Shown here in pieces: positions 1 to 8,935 of a DNA stretch of 64,000 bases (within the stretch, counting starts at the first letter, position 1; each line of letters opens with the position of its first letter). The notes under the pieces were generated by a model, which saw only the letters and a list, made by a program, of their open reading frames with translations, did not search any database and was not told the origin of the DNA. The stretch comes from JAEUKH01 sp964447205 (GTDB lineage: Bacteria > Myxococcota_A > Polyangia > Polyangiales > Ga0077539): the NCBI GenBank assembly GCA_964447205.1, contig CAYUSB010000021.1, forward strand, positions 74,025 through 138,024. The letters run 5' to 3'. The position numbers and the translations under genes are program-made.

Positions 1-1353
1 GTTCCGGCGGTGCGGGCGGCGTTTGTCGAGGACTCGGCGGGCAACCTGATGGTGCAGGCCGACGTGCCCCAGACCGTGCGGGTGCGGCTCACCTACGTGC
101 TCGAGGCCCCCGAGACGGCCTTCTCCGTCCCGCGAATTGCTCCCGTCCTGCTCGGGGAGGTCCCGCGGTTGACGGGACAGCCCACCCCCGTCGTGCCCAA
201 CTACCTCCGCGACAGCCTCGACCCGGTCTTGCGGGCCACGGGGGTTCGCCGCACCGACTCCCTCGACCGGGTGATGGCGCGCTTCACCGAGTACTTCCGT
301 CGGTTTCGGGACGCCCAACTGACCGAGCGGGCCGGCGACAACCGCTACCTGGCCCTGTGCCTCGGCGGAGTCGGGGCCTGCCGTCACCGGGCCTACGGGT
401 TCGTGTTGACCCTGCATGCGTTGGGGGTTCCGGCCCGGTATGTCGGCAACGAGGCCCATGCCTGGGCCGAGGTGGCCCTGCCCGGGGTCGGCTGGACCCG
501 GATCGACCTCGGGGGCTGGGACGTCGGGATGGACGCCACGGCCCCCACGGCCCGCGAGCAGTTTACCCCCATGCACCCCGATCCCCTCCCGCGCCCCCCC
601 GAGTACACCAACAGCTACTCCAGCTACAACGGCGGCCGCCGTGACCCGCGGGCTACGCCCAACGTCTCCGCGACCGACGCCGGGACCCCCGCCCCGCCGC
701 CCGCGTCCCCTGGGTCTCCGTCTCCCTCTCCCTCGGGCGAGCCCACCCCGGGGGGGACCGCCGAGCCTGGAGGGGCCCCCGCGCCGGGCGGGGCCGCAGG
801 AGGGCCTCAGACGCCCGGGACGGGCCCGGGAAGGAGCCCCGGGGCAGGACCTGGGGGAGGGCCTGGCGTCGGGACCGGGACCGGCAGGGCGACGGGCACG
901 GGGACGGGCACGGGTGTTCCTGGGGGAGGGCCGGAGATCACCACGGGGCCCGAGTCGGCGGCGGCCCAGGCGGCCTCGCTGGAGTCTCCTGGGGGGGAGG
1001 AGCAGCCCCTGCGGCGGACGCGGCTCCAGCTCCTGAGCGTGCGGGGGATGGGCAACGAGGCGGGGTCTTCCTTCGTGCGGGGGCGTCCGGTGTTGTGCAC
1101 GGGGGAGGCCCGCGATGAAGCCGGGGGGCCGGTGGCGAGCCTGCCCGTGCAGGTCGAGCTCCTGCGCAACGGACGGCCCTGGCGGGTCGGGCGCGGGGGA
1201 CGGGCCGACGCGGTGCTCGGGACCACCGTGACCCGCGAGGATGGGCGCTTCGAGGCCCAGGTGTTGGTTCCGCTGGAGCTGGACGCGGGGGAGTATGCCT
1301 TGCGGCTGCGGTCGCCGGGGGACGTGCGGTACCGGCCCGCCGTGTCGGAGTAG
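1..1353 (+). CDS. Transglutaminase-like secreted protein, 5' end outside window
   Basis: The reading frame is open from the first base, so the gene begins upstream. The N-terminal part is a transglutaminase-like fold: a Cys in GACRHRA (codon at 379), a His in EAHAWAEV (codon at 457) and an Asp in RIDLGG (codon at 505) give the Cys-His-Asp order of that family. A long Gly/Pro/Thr linker follows (about 640-1000) with GTGTG runs, then a C-terminal beta-rich segment ending in GEYALRLRS, like a carboxypeptidase-regulatory or Ig-like module. The linker suggests an extracytoplasmic protein. Substrate is unknown; cross-linking, deamidation or peptidase activity are all possible in this superfamily. 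The family call is good, the function is not. Confidence 0.7.
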   Translation, partial: VPAVRAAFVEDSAGNLMVQADVPQTVRVRLTYVLEAPETAFSVPRIAPVLLGEVPRLTGQPTPVVPNYLRDSLDPVLRATGVRRTDSLDRVMARFTEYFRRFRDAQLTERAGDNRYLALCLGGVGACRHRAYGFVLTLHALGVPARYVGNEAHAWAEVALPGVGWTRIDLGGWDVGMDATAPTAREQFTPMHPDPLPRPPEYTNSYSSYNGGRRDPRATPNVSATDAGTPAPPPASPGSPSPSPSGEPTPGGTAEPGGAPAPGGAAGGPQTPGTGPGRSPGAGPGGGPGVGTGTGRATGTGTGTGVPGGGPEITTGPESAAAQAASLESPGGEEQPLRRTRLQLLSVRGMGNEAGSSFVRGRPVLCTGEARDEAGGPVASLPVQVELLRNGRPWRVGRGGRADAVLGTTVTREDGRFEAQVLVPLELDAGEYALRLRSPGDVRYRPAVSE

Positions 1354-1380
1354 AGGGGCGGGGCGCTCAGGGGCGGGCTG

Positions 1381-1508
1381 AGGCGCGGCGGGGTCGAGGT
1401 CACGGCGTTCGGCGCGCTCGATGGCCCGCGTCAGCGCGACCCCATCGAGGCAGGGGGCTGGCACGTGGGTCTTGTTGTACTGGCCCAGGGCAGCGCGTAC
1501 GGCTTCAT
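1381..1508 (-). pseudogene. Possible C-terminal remnant of the gene once downstream of the ATPase
   Basis: On the minus strand just beyond the stop of the decayed ATPase, one frame reads AVRAALGQYNKTHVPAP followed by ALTRAIERAE, which looks like real protein sequence with no start. Genes of this ATPase type are often followed by a partner gene, and this may be the tail of one. This is a weak call from appearance only. Confidence 0.25.
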
Positions 1509-2343
1509 TCCCCCGAGGCGATCGGCCGCAGGTGCGGCACGCCCCCGAAGCGCCCCTGGAGGTATCCCGCCGCAAAACGTCCGCCGAAGCGCGCGAGCTG
1601 CTCGGGCTTCACCTCGGCCAGCGAGTGCAGGGACGAGCACCCGCTCGCATCCTTCTCGACGAACCAGACGCACGCGGGCGGCAGCTCGGGCATGTCGAGC
1701 AGGGTGGTGTCGTGCGTAGTGAAGAGGAGCTGATCGTCGGGACGCGCGGCGAGAAACTCCCGCACAAACTGCTGCGCTGCGGCGGCGTGCAGGCTGCGGT
1801 CGAGCTCATCGATGAGCACGCACTGTCCCGCGCGACGGGCCAGCAAGACGGGCGAGAGGTTGAGCAGCCGTCGTGTCCCGTCCGATTCGTCGACGAGCTG
1901 GATCGGAGGGTCGTCCGAACTCTGCCCCTCATGCGTCGTCCTGAGCTCGACGAGTCTGGGCGCCGCGGTGTTGCGCGAGGGTCGCTGGTAGAGGCCCCGC
2001 TCATTCATCAACGACTTGAGGACAGCCGTAGAAGGCGGCTCGTTCAAATCGTCCCTGGAGGACGCGGCGAACCTGCCGAGGGACGACCCACCGTCCACTT
2101 CGTGCAGGGACAACGTACGGACGCCGGTGTCATAGCGGGACATCGCATCGCCCAGGGTCTGCAATAGGGTGTCCTCGTCCACAGCTCCGCCGAGAAGCTC
2201 GTAGACCGTATCGGGACGGATTCGGGGTGACCGGGCACCGTCCGCGTGGCCTCCGTCGTGCCCGAGGGGGCCACCATGCTGAGGGCCGCATCGCGCCCAA
2301 ACGAGCGGAAGTTGCTGACTGAAAACTGAATCAGGGCGTTCAC
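1505..2343 (-). pseudogene. Decayed AAA_21/OLD-like ATPase gene lacking Walker A
   Basis: The minus-strand start at 2343 gives IQFSVSNFRSFGRDAALSMV, the typical N-terminus of SMC/OLD-like AAA_21 ATPases often found in defence islands. The expected Walker A P-loop does not follow. After about 50 codons the frame is lost, and a second frame (from about 2200) continues with DTVYELLGG and then the C-terminal half, with Walker B CVLIDELDRSLH and the H-loop LLFTTHDTTLL, to a stop at 1505. An internal deletion removing the P-loop plus a frameshift explains this. The protein should be inactive. Confidence 0.7.
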
Positions 2344-2383
2344 GAGGGCCTCGACGACCTTACCCGTAGCGCGCGAGGCCGCG

Positions 2384-3853
2384 CTACCCGCGGGCCTTGG
2401 AAAACTGCATCACCCCGTCGTCGACCGCGGCGTGGCGCAGGGCCCTGCGATCACGGACGTAGTTCTGGTACACCCGCCACGGGGCCCTGGATCCCTGGCG
2501 GGGAAACTGGTCAAGGGCCCGCTGCACATACCCTGCGGCGAGGTCGAGCAGGGCTTCGCCCTTCAGGGTGGGGTCGTCGTTGTGCGGGCGACAGACGGTG
2601 TACCCGTGGGCCTCCATGTGCTGGAGCAGGCGGCAGACGTACTCGCAGGTGAGGTCGCACTTCAGCGTCCACGAGGCGTTGGTGTACCCCATGGCCACCG
2701 CCAGATTGGGGACGTCGCTGAACATCATCCCCTTGTAGGCGAGCAGGGTGGAGGGGTCGATCTGGCGCCCGTCGACCTCGAGGGCGACTCCGCCCAGAAA
2801 CTTCAGCCGGAGCCCGGTGGCCGTCACGATGATGTCGGCCTCGAGTTCGGCCCCGGAGTTCAGGCGGATGCCCGTCTCGGTGAAGGTCTCGATGTGGTCG
2901 GTGACGACGGAGGCCTGGCCCGCGCGCAGGGCCTCGAAGAGGTCGCCGTCCGGCACGACGCAGAGGCGCTGGTCCCAGGGGTTGTAGCGGGGCGTAAAGT
3001 GGGTCGCGACGTTGCCCTCGTGCCCGAGGGCCCGGGCCACCTGCCCCACCAGGAACGCCTTGGAGCGCTCGGGGAAACGCCGGGCGAGGTTGAAGGAGGC
3101 CATCTGCAGGAGCACGTTCTTCCAGCGGGTGACGGCGTAGGCCGTGTCGGCGGGGAGGAGCGCGCGGAGCCCGTCGGCCAGCCGGTCGCGGGCGGGCAGG
3201 GAGACCACGTAGGTGGGCGAACGCTGGAGCATGGTGACGTGGGCGGCCTGCTTCGCCAGGGCAGGGACGAGGGTCATGGCCGTGGCCCCGCTGCCGATGA
3301 CCACCACACGTTTGCCCGTGCAGTCGATGTCGGGGGTCCAGTGCTGCGGGTGCACCACGCGGCCCTGGAAGCGCTCCCGGCCTACAAACTCCGGCGTGTA
3401 GCCCGCGTCGTAGTCGTAGTACCCCGCGCACACGAAGAGAAACCCACAACTGAACTCGCGCAGGGTGTCCGTCGCCACGTCGCGTACGGAGAGGGTCCAT
3501 CGGGCGTCGGCGCTCGACCAGCGGGCCCCCTCGACGCGGTGGCCGTAGCGCACCTTCTGGTCGATGCCGTGTTCGCGGGCCGTGTCGCGGATGTACGACA
3601 GGATCGCGGGCCCGTCGGCGATGGCCTTCGCGTCGGTCCACGGGCGGAAGGAGTACCCGAGGGTGTGCATGTCCGAGTCGGAGCGGATGCCCGGGTACTG
3701 GAAGAGGTCCCAGGTGCCTCCCATCTGCGCCCGTCCCTCAAGGATGGCGTAGGTCTTGTGCGGGAGCCTGTCTTGGAGGTGCCACGCCGCCCCGATTCCG
3801 GAGAGCCCGGCCCCGATGATCAGCACGTCGAAATGGTTCTGTGTGTCGTTCAC
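2384..3853 (-). CDS. Flavin-containing monooxygenase / Baeyer-Villiger-type FAD-NADPH oxidoreductase
   Basis: This 489-residue protein has the two dinucleotide folds of class B flavoprotein monooxygenases. The FAD fold GAGLSG is at residues 14-19 and the NADPH fold GSGATA at 187-192. Between them, F162, G164, H168 and W172 fit the FxGxxxHxxxW fingerprint of FMO/BVMO enzymes, though the next residue is Thr rather than Pro or Asp. Length is normal. Such enzymes insert oxygen into ketones or oxidise soft nucleophiles using NADPH and O2; the substrate cannot be told. It is transcribed alone, divergent from the membrane-protein gene at 3970. Confidence 0.85.
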   Translation of the reverse strand: MNDTQNHFDVLIIGAGLSGIGAAWHLQDRLPHKTYAILEGRAQMGGTWDLFQYPGIRSDSDMHTLGYSFRPWTDAKAIADGPAILSYIRDTAREHGIDQKVRYGHRVEGARWSSADARWTLSVRDVATDTLREFSCGFLFVCAGYYDYDAGYTPEFVGRERFQGRVVHPQHWTPDIDCTGKRVVVIGSGATAMTLVPALAKQAAHVTMLQRSPTYVVSLPARDRLADGLRALLPADTAYAVTRWKNVLLQMASFNLARRFPERSKAFLVGQVARALGHEGNVATHFTPRYNPWDQRLCVVPDGDLFEALRAGQASVVTDHIETFTETGIRLNSGAELEADIIVTATGLRLKFLGGVALEVDGRQIDPSTLLAYKGMMFSDVPNLAVAMGYTNASWTLKCDLTCEYVCRLLQHMEAHGYTVCRPHNDDPTLKGEALLDLAAGYVQRALDQFPRQGSRAPWRVYQNYVRDRRALRHAAVDDGVMQFSKARG

Positions 3854-3969
3854 GTTCGACCGCGGCGATCGTACGCGAGAACCGTCCGGGCGGGTACGCC
3901 TTTGCCCTCCGCGGGGTCGGTGTGATCCTCGCGTCGCGGGCCGTGGGCGTGGTAGCCCGTGGACGGAAC

Positions 3970-4725
3970 ATGGCGGACGCCACGAAGCTCACGACCACTC
4001 GACGGTGGCGCAATGGGATGGTGCTCGCGGCGGTGCTGGTTCCGTCGGGGTGTTCGGTGTTGTTTGAGCGGCAGGCTCGGCGGCTCGATGCGCTCGCGGC
4101 CCACGGGCAGACCACCGACGCCCAGGTCACCCGCGTCGACGGCCGGGGCACCACCTTCTACCGCTACGAGGTCGACCACACCCCCTACACCTGGAACGTC
4201 GCCCGCGAAGCCGCCCCCTACCCTGTCGGCCAGGTCTTCCGTGTGGCCTATCTGCCCGAGACCCCGTCGTTCAGCCGTCCCCTCGCGGTCCCGGCCGAGG
4301 CCGCCGCGGAGGCCGTACGCAGCCGTCGTTTCGCGCGTCGGTTCGCGGTCGGAGTGATGCTCTTCCTGGGGTTCTTCGCGGCCCTGGCCCAACGCGAGCT
4401 CGGGCGGCTCCGCCTCGGGCTCGACCCGCTCGACCCGGAGGTCTACCGGGCCCGGGTGCGGGAAGCCCTGACGGTCATGGTCGCCCTCGCGGGCGGGGTG
4501 TCGGTGCTGCACGGCCTGGAGGCCCGGGCCCGCGGGGAGCCGGTCGGCGTGGTGGTGGTGGGGTTCGTGCTCGTGCTCGCGGTGCTCGGGGTGACCACAC
4601 GGTTTGTGTCCCGCGAGGGCCCGGGCGCGGCCGCGGGACGCAGCGCGTCGATCATGCGCTGGGTGCTCCCCGTGGCCGTCACCCTCGCCCTGGTGCGGGC
4701 CGTGGCCGCGGGGCTCGCGCCTTGA
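3970..4725 (+). CDS. DUF3592-like integral membrane protein
   Basis: The ATG at 3970 was chosen because it precedes a hydrophobic segment (VLAAVLVPSGC); a longer in-frame extension to 3841 overlaps the divergent monooxygenase gene. The protein is 251 residues. After the first membrane segment comes a soluble part with FYRYEVDHTPYTWNV and FRVAYLPETPSFSRP, the pattern of DUF3592 proteins, then further membrane helices (VGVMLFLGFFAAL, VMVALAGGVSVL, VVVVGFVLVLAVLGV and one near the C-terminus). Function unknown. Confidence 0.6.
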   Translation: MADATKLTTTRRWRNGMVLAAVLVPSGCSVLFERQARRLDALAAHGQTTDAQVTRVDGRGTTFYRYEVDHTPYTWNVAREAAPYPVGQVFRVAYLPETPSFSRPLAVPAEAAAEAVRSRRFARRFAVGVMLFLGFFAALAQRELGRLRLGLDPLDPEVYRARVREALTVMVALAGGVSVLHGLEARARGEPVGVVVVGFVLVLAVLGVTTRFVSREGPGAAAGRSASIMRWVLPVAVTLALVRAVAAGLAP

Positions 4726-4752
4726 GGGCCTCGACGGCGGGGCGACGGTTGC

Positions 4753-4955
4753 GGGGGAAGAACGGAAACCGCCAGGGCGCAAGGGGCGCAAGGGCCGGAG
4801 GGGGTGATGGAGGGCATCGTGCGGGCGATGTTCGGTGCGTGCGAGGCGCGACGACGATCGCGCGGTCGCCCGTGACCCGCTGAGCTCGTCACTCCGCCCT
4901 TCAACCCGCCTGACCCTTGCGACCCTTGCGCCCTGGCGGTTTCCGCTCTTCCCCC
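4753..4955. repeat. Palindromic intergenic element with 42-bp inverted arms
   Basis: The arms at 4753-4794 and 4914-4955 are inverted copies matching at 40 of 42 positions; each contains the core ACCGCCAGGGCGCAAGG. They flank about 120 bp with no evident gene and lie between two convergent genes. The structure could act as a bidirectional terminator or be a MITE/REP-like element. Confidence 0.8.
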
Positions 4956-4961
4956 GGTCGC

Positions 4962-6278
4962 CTACTGCCCGCGGCGCGCCGCCGTGCGCCACCGTCGCCA
5001 CGCCAGGAGGGGCGCGCCGAAGTACAGGGCGATGCCGATCCAGACGAGGCCGGGGATGCCCCGAGCGGGCACGTGCGGGGCCCCGGGGGCGGGCTGCACC
5101 GTCAGGAAGTACATGCTCGCGGCCTCGCCGAGGTAGGGGGCCTCGGTGGCGTGCGAGGCCAGACGCGGGAAGAGGAGGGTTCCGTCTGGGAGGGTCCAGG
5201 AGGACGCGGAGAGCTCGGCCGCGAGGGCGAAGGCGTGGTCGAAGCGGCCGTTGCGCCGCGCCGCACCGATGCCAAACGCGCTCGCCGAGGTGCCAAACCC
5301 GTCGACGATCGGACCCGCATCGATCTCAAAGCTGAACCGCGCATCACTGCGCCCGCGGGCGTACTCGCGGAAGCCCTCGGCCCACCCGCGCCGCTGGTAG
5401 AAGGCCCGATCGTAGCGGCCGTACCAGTCGCGGGCCGTGGCCTGCCCGTACAGGTCAGGAACAAACTGCAACACCCACGACATCCCGATCCCGCGCGAGG
5501 GCTGAACGTGGGCCCCGCTCGGCAGGTCCATCCGAAACGGGACGAGCCCGAGGTCGTCGGCCATGGGGCCCGTAAACCCACGGCGGGAGCGGGCCACGAA
5601 GGCCGTGTGGTCGGTCGCGAGGACCGCGTCGGCCCGACGGATGAAGCCGATCGCCGCGAGCACGTCGATGGGATAGGTCTCGTGGGGGTAGTCCTCGAGC
5701 ACCCCGAGAGGCGAGGCGTCGAGGGCGGCGCTGAGGGTCTCCACCTGGTCGCGCAGAAGGGGCAGGGAAGACCCGTCGCGGGTGATGCGGGCGTGGCTGG
5801 TCAGGCCGGCGATGAGGAGGCTTCGGAAGAAGACGTTCTGGGTGTGGAGGTAGTCGGGGCCCCAGTGCCGACGCACCCAACTGTGGTGCGCGGGGTCGAG
5901 CAGGAGGGCCCGCGAGGCGGCCACCGCACGGGCGCTCTCGACGGCGGGCGAGGGCCCGTGGCGGCCGTGGGACTCCCAGTCGACCACCAGGGCCTCGGTG
6001 GCCATCAGGTAGTACACGGCCGTAAACATCGGCCACTCGGTGGTCGCGACGTCGTGCAGGGCGGTGTGTTCGGCCCGACCCGTGGCCACCCGGTCGCGGG
6101 CCCAGGTGGCGATGCGCGGGGTGAGGGTGGCGTGCAGGGCGCGGGCCCGGCGGGGAATCCCAGGTCCTCGCAGGGCCGGGTCGGTCAGGTCGCGCACGAG
6201 CAAGAGCCCCGGCCACAGAAACAGCGGCAGCGTCAGGACCGCCCAGAACAGTCGGAGAGAAGGTTGAAATCGCGCCAT
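4962..6278 (-). CDS. Membrane-anchored protein of unknown function
   Basis: The start at 6278 (MARFQPS) puts a hydrophobic anchor (WAVLTLPLFLWPGLLLV) at the N-terminus; a second membrane segment (LVWIGIALYFGAPLLAW) lies near the C-terminus. The 438-residue protein has a long soluble middle rich in aromatic and acidic motifs (LEDYPHETYPIDVLAAIGF, YDRAFYQRRGWAEGFREYA, GPIVDGFG) suggestive of an alpha/alpha-barrel enzyme-like fold, but I cannot name the family. It is followed by the two-component pair on the same strand after a gap of about 120 bp. Confidence 0.55.
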   Translation of the reverse strand: MARFQPSLRLFWAVLTLPLFLWPGLLLVRDLTDPALRGPGIPRRARALHATLTPRIATWARDRVATGRAEHTALHDVATTEWPMFTAVYYLMATEALVVDWESHGRHGPSPAVESARAVAASRALLLDPAHHSWVRRHWGPDYLHTQNVFFRSLLIAGLTSHARITRDGSSLPLLRDQVETLSAALDASPLGVLEDYPHETYPIDVLAAIGFIRRADAVLATDHTAFVARSRRGFTGPMADDLGLVPFRMDLPSGAHVQPSRGIGMSWVLQFVPDLYGQATARDWYGRYDRAFYQRRGWAEGFREYARGRSDARFSFEIDAGPIVDGFGTSASAFGIGAARRNGRFDHAFALAAELSASSWTLPDGTLLFPRLASHATEAPYLGEAASMYFLTVQPAPGAPHVPARGIPGLVWIGIALYFGAPLLAWRRWRTAARRGQ

Positions 6279-6398
6279 GGTGGGGCTCCGTGCGAGAGGT
6301 CTGGGCCCTCCTGTCGCGCGGACGGACGCTGTGGGCCGCGAGCCGTTGTACGGACGGTCGCCCCCACCCAACGAACGGTCGCGAAAGCCAATGAGGCG

Positions 6399-7139
6399 TC
6401 AGAGCCCGAGGCGCTGCCGGAGCCTGCGGGCCTCCTGCCGTGACACCGGGACCTCGTCGCCGTTGCGGGTGAGGGCGACGTACCCCCCGGTCGGGAGCGG
6501 TCGCAACCGATCGACGTGGGCGAGGTTGAGCAGGGCCCGCCGATGCACCCGAACGAACCCCTTGCCCACGAGCCGGGCCTCGAGTTCTTGCAGGGTGAGC
6601 TCGGTCCAGAGGGTCTCGGCTCCGACCTGGAGCCGCACGAGGGCTCCGTCGAGCATGGCGAAGGCCACCTCCGACGGCACGAGCAGCCGCACCTCCCCGT
6701 GAACCGTAATGGCCAGGCGATCGATCGCTGGGTGGGTGCTTGAAGGAATGCTGACGGGGTTGCGGGTCGTACTCCCGAGGACGCGAGCCCGGGCCCGGTC
6801 GATGGCGACCGAGAGGCGCTCGGCGGCCACGGGTTTGAGCACGTAGTCGAGGACCCCGTGGGCGTAGGCCGTGAGGGCGTGTTCGGGGTGGGCGGTGGCG
6901 AGGATCACCTCGACCCCAAGCTCGGCGGCGGCCTGGGAGAGGTCGAGTCCCGAGAGGCCAGGCATCTGCACGTCGAGCACGGCCACGTCGACCTCGACCG
7001 ACTCGAGCATCGACAGGGCCGCTTCGCCCGTGGAGCACTCGGCCACGATCTCGACGTCGGTCAGGTCACGGAGCAGGCGACGGAGGCGTCGTCGAGCCAT
7101 CTCCTCGTCGTCGGCGATCAGGACGCGCAGGGCGGTCAT
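6399..7139 (-). CDS. LytTR-family response regulator
   Basis: A 246-residue protein with a receiver domain (acidic D10, D11; phosphoacceptor D56 in VLDVQMPG; LKP lysine near 106) followed by a linker and a C-terminal LytTR DNA-binding domain (about 140-246, including GFVRVHRRALLNLAHV). It is the partner of the adjacent kinase: its ATG overlaps the kinase stop codon (ATGA, 7136-7139), so the two are translationally coupled. LytTR regulators bind direct repeats upstream of target genes; the target here is unknown. Confidence 0.92.
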   Translation of the reverse strand: MTALRVLIADDEEMARRRLRRLLRDLTDVEIVAECSTGEAALSMLESVEVDVAVLDVQMPGLSGLDLSQAAAELGVEVILATAHPEHALTAYAHGVLDYVLKPVAAERLSVAIDRARARVLGSTTRNPVSIPSSTHPAIDRLAITVHGEVRLLVPSEVAFAMLDGALVRLQVGAETLWTELTLQELEARLVGKGFVRVHRRALLNLAHVDRLRPLPTGGYVALTRNGDEVPVSRQEARRLRQRLGL

Positions 7140-8191
7140 GGGGCTCCTCCGTCGAGGGGATGGGCCGGGAGGCTTACGGTCGCCCGGGTGGTCGCGTCGG
7201 TGGAGGTGAAGGTCACGCGGGCGTCTTCGCCGTAGGCCAGGACGAGGCGACGTTCGACGCTGGCGAGGCCGCGGGCCCCGGGGCGTGGAGGGCCGAGGGG
7301 GCCGGGGTTCTCGATCGACACGAGGGCGTCTCCGTGGTCGTCGCGGACCTGCATCACGACCTCGCCGTCGTGGCCCGCGGCGGGACCGTGTTTGATGGCG
7401 TTCTCGAAGAGGGGCAGGAGCACGAGGGCCGGGATGTCGCGGGCGGTCGCGGACGGGGCCACGTCGAAGCGGAAGCGGTACCGCCCCGGATCGCGGGCGG
7501 CGTAGAGGGCGGCGAGCTGTTCGAGGAGGGCGAGCTCGCGGGAGAGGGCCCATCCCGGGGCCTGGAGGGCGTCGAAGACGGCGCGCAGGAGGGCGGCCAG
7601 GTCGAGGGTAGCCCGCTCGGCCACCAGGGGGTCTTCGCGGCACCACTCGGCGATGGCGTTGAGGGTGTTGAAGAGGAAGTGCGGGTCGAGCTGGGCGCGG
7701 AGGGCGAGGATCTGAGCGTGTTCGGCGTCGACGGCGAGCCGCTCGGCGCGGGCCCGCTCTCGTGCGGCGGCGGCTTCGAGCTCGATGTCGCGCCCGAGGC
7801 CCCAGCCGCCCACGAGAAAGAGCGTGACGAGCACGCCCAGGGAGCGCGGCTCGGTGACGTAGGTCCAGGGCAGGCCGACGCGGGGCGGGAGGAGCACTCC
7901 GACGGCGGCGACGAGGGCCGCGGCGGAGACGGCGTAGAGGCCCCAGGCGAGGAGGTGGTCGGCGAGGCCGGGCAGGGGGCGCGCGAAGAGCGAACGCCAC
8001 AGGGCCGGGGCGAACGCGCAGAAGGCGGCCAGGAGCACCGCGTCAACGAGCACGGCGGCGAGTGACCCGCTGGCGACCCACTCGGCCGACCACAACGACG
8101 CGGCCACGAGGCCGAGGGGCACGGCCCGGCGCGGCGCCGCGAGCGAACGCAGGGTCTCGGCGAAGAGACGAATGCCAGGGGGAGCGCGCAT
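7136..8191 (-). CDS. LytS/YpdA-type sensor histidine kinase
   Basis: The start at 8191 (MRAPPGIRLF) gives 351 residues with about four membrane helices between residues 25 and 135, then a short coiled coil and the His_kinase module. The phosphoacceptor is H171 in LDPHFLFNTLNAI, and the N-box is FENAIKHG. There is no large periplasmic loop, so the signal is probably sensed within the membrane. It is upstream of, and overlaps by four bases, its response regulator. Confidence 0.9.
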   Translation of the reverse strand: MRAPPGIRLFAETLRSLAAPRRAVPLGLVAASLWSAEWVASGSLAAVLVDAVLLAAFCAFAPALWRSLFARPLPGLADHLLAWGLYAVSAAALVAAVGVLLPPRVGLPWTYVTEPRSLGVLVTLFLVGGWGLGRDIELEAAAARERARAERLAVDAEHAQILALRAQLDPHFLFNTLNAIAEWCREDPLVAERATLDLAALLRAVFDALQAPGWALSRELALLEQLAALYAARDPGRYRFRFDVAPSATARDIPALVLLPLFENAIKHGPAAGHDGEVVMQVRDDHGDALVSIENPGPLGPPRPGARGLASVERRLVLAYGEDARVTFTSTDATTRATVSLPAHPLDGGAP

Positions 8192-8287
8192 CGGACGGGG
8201 GGATGGTAGGCCGACGGGGAGGGGGCGGAGCCTGCATTCTGTGCCGAGGTGGGGGCGGTTGGTTCTGGTTCCGCTTCTGCTTCCGTC

Positions 8288-8355
8288 AGTGCCGCGAGGC
8301 GAAGCCGGCGGTGGGCGCGGTTGACCACTCCCCTCGTCGTGAGGGCAGCACCCCC
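8288..8355 (+). repeat. Copy of a dispersed GC-rich repeat
   Basis: The stretch starting at GTGCCGCGAGGCGAAGCCGG and running through CCACTCCCCTCG matches the reverse complement of about 10105-10170 with scattered mismatches. It lies upstream of the kinase gene and of the small gene at 8421. It is a partial copy of the palindromic element at 10033-10180. Confidence 0.65.
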
Positions 8356-8420
8356 GCGTCGCGCAGGCGTAGCCCGTAGGGCGCAACGGCGTTATGCTCC
8401 CGCGCACGGACGGAGGACGA

Positions 8421-8738
8421 ATGCAGAAGAAAGACGAGATCGCTGCGCAGCTCGCGGAGGCCCACCGGAACATGGAGCCCACCATCAGCCGCATCATCCG
8501 GCTCGTCGCGGAGCGGGAGGACGACGTGCGCGAGCCGGTCAAGCTCCTGGAGGTCAACCCGGCGACCTCGCCCTCGGGGATCTATCCCATCGCCTTCGCG
8601 GCCTCCCCCCCAGAGGTGCCCTACCCCTCCGTGATCGTCGAGGTGACCGAGGCGGAGTTTGAGCAGATCAACGCGGGGACACTGCGCCTTCCCGCGGGAT
8701 GGCACTTTGGCAACACGCTGTTCCCTGCGGCTACCTGA
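8421..8738 (+). CDS. Small hypothetical protein
   Basis: The start at 8421 is supported by a clear Shine-Dalgarno (CGGAGGA) six bases upstream; a longer start at 8394 lacks one. The 105-residue protein opens with a helical segment (KKDEIAAQLAEAHRNMEP) and continues with a beta-like domain (YPSVIVEVTEAEFEQINAG). No signal peptide or membrane segment. The family is not recognised. Confidence 0.6.
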   Translation: MQKKDEIAAQLAEAHRNMEPTISRIIRLVAEREDDVREPVKLLEVNPATSPSGIYPIAFAASPPEVPYPSVIVEVTEAEFEQINAGTLRLPAGWHFGNTLFPAAT

Positions 8739-8935
8739 GGCCATGACGACAACACCTCGGGGCCCCCCTGGGACGGTGACCATGCCTCGACCAGTTCCTC
8801 CAGCTCGACCGCGGTCGGGGTCGCCTCTCCGCGGCCCGAGAGCGCGGTGCCTACACCCGCCTGGAAGGCGACGGTCACCGCCTCCAGACACGATGGTCAC
8901 TCCACTGAGGCTCTCGATTCGTGTATCCTACCCAT

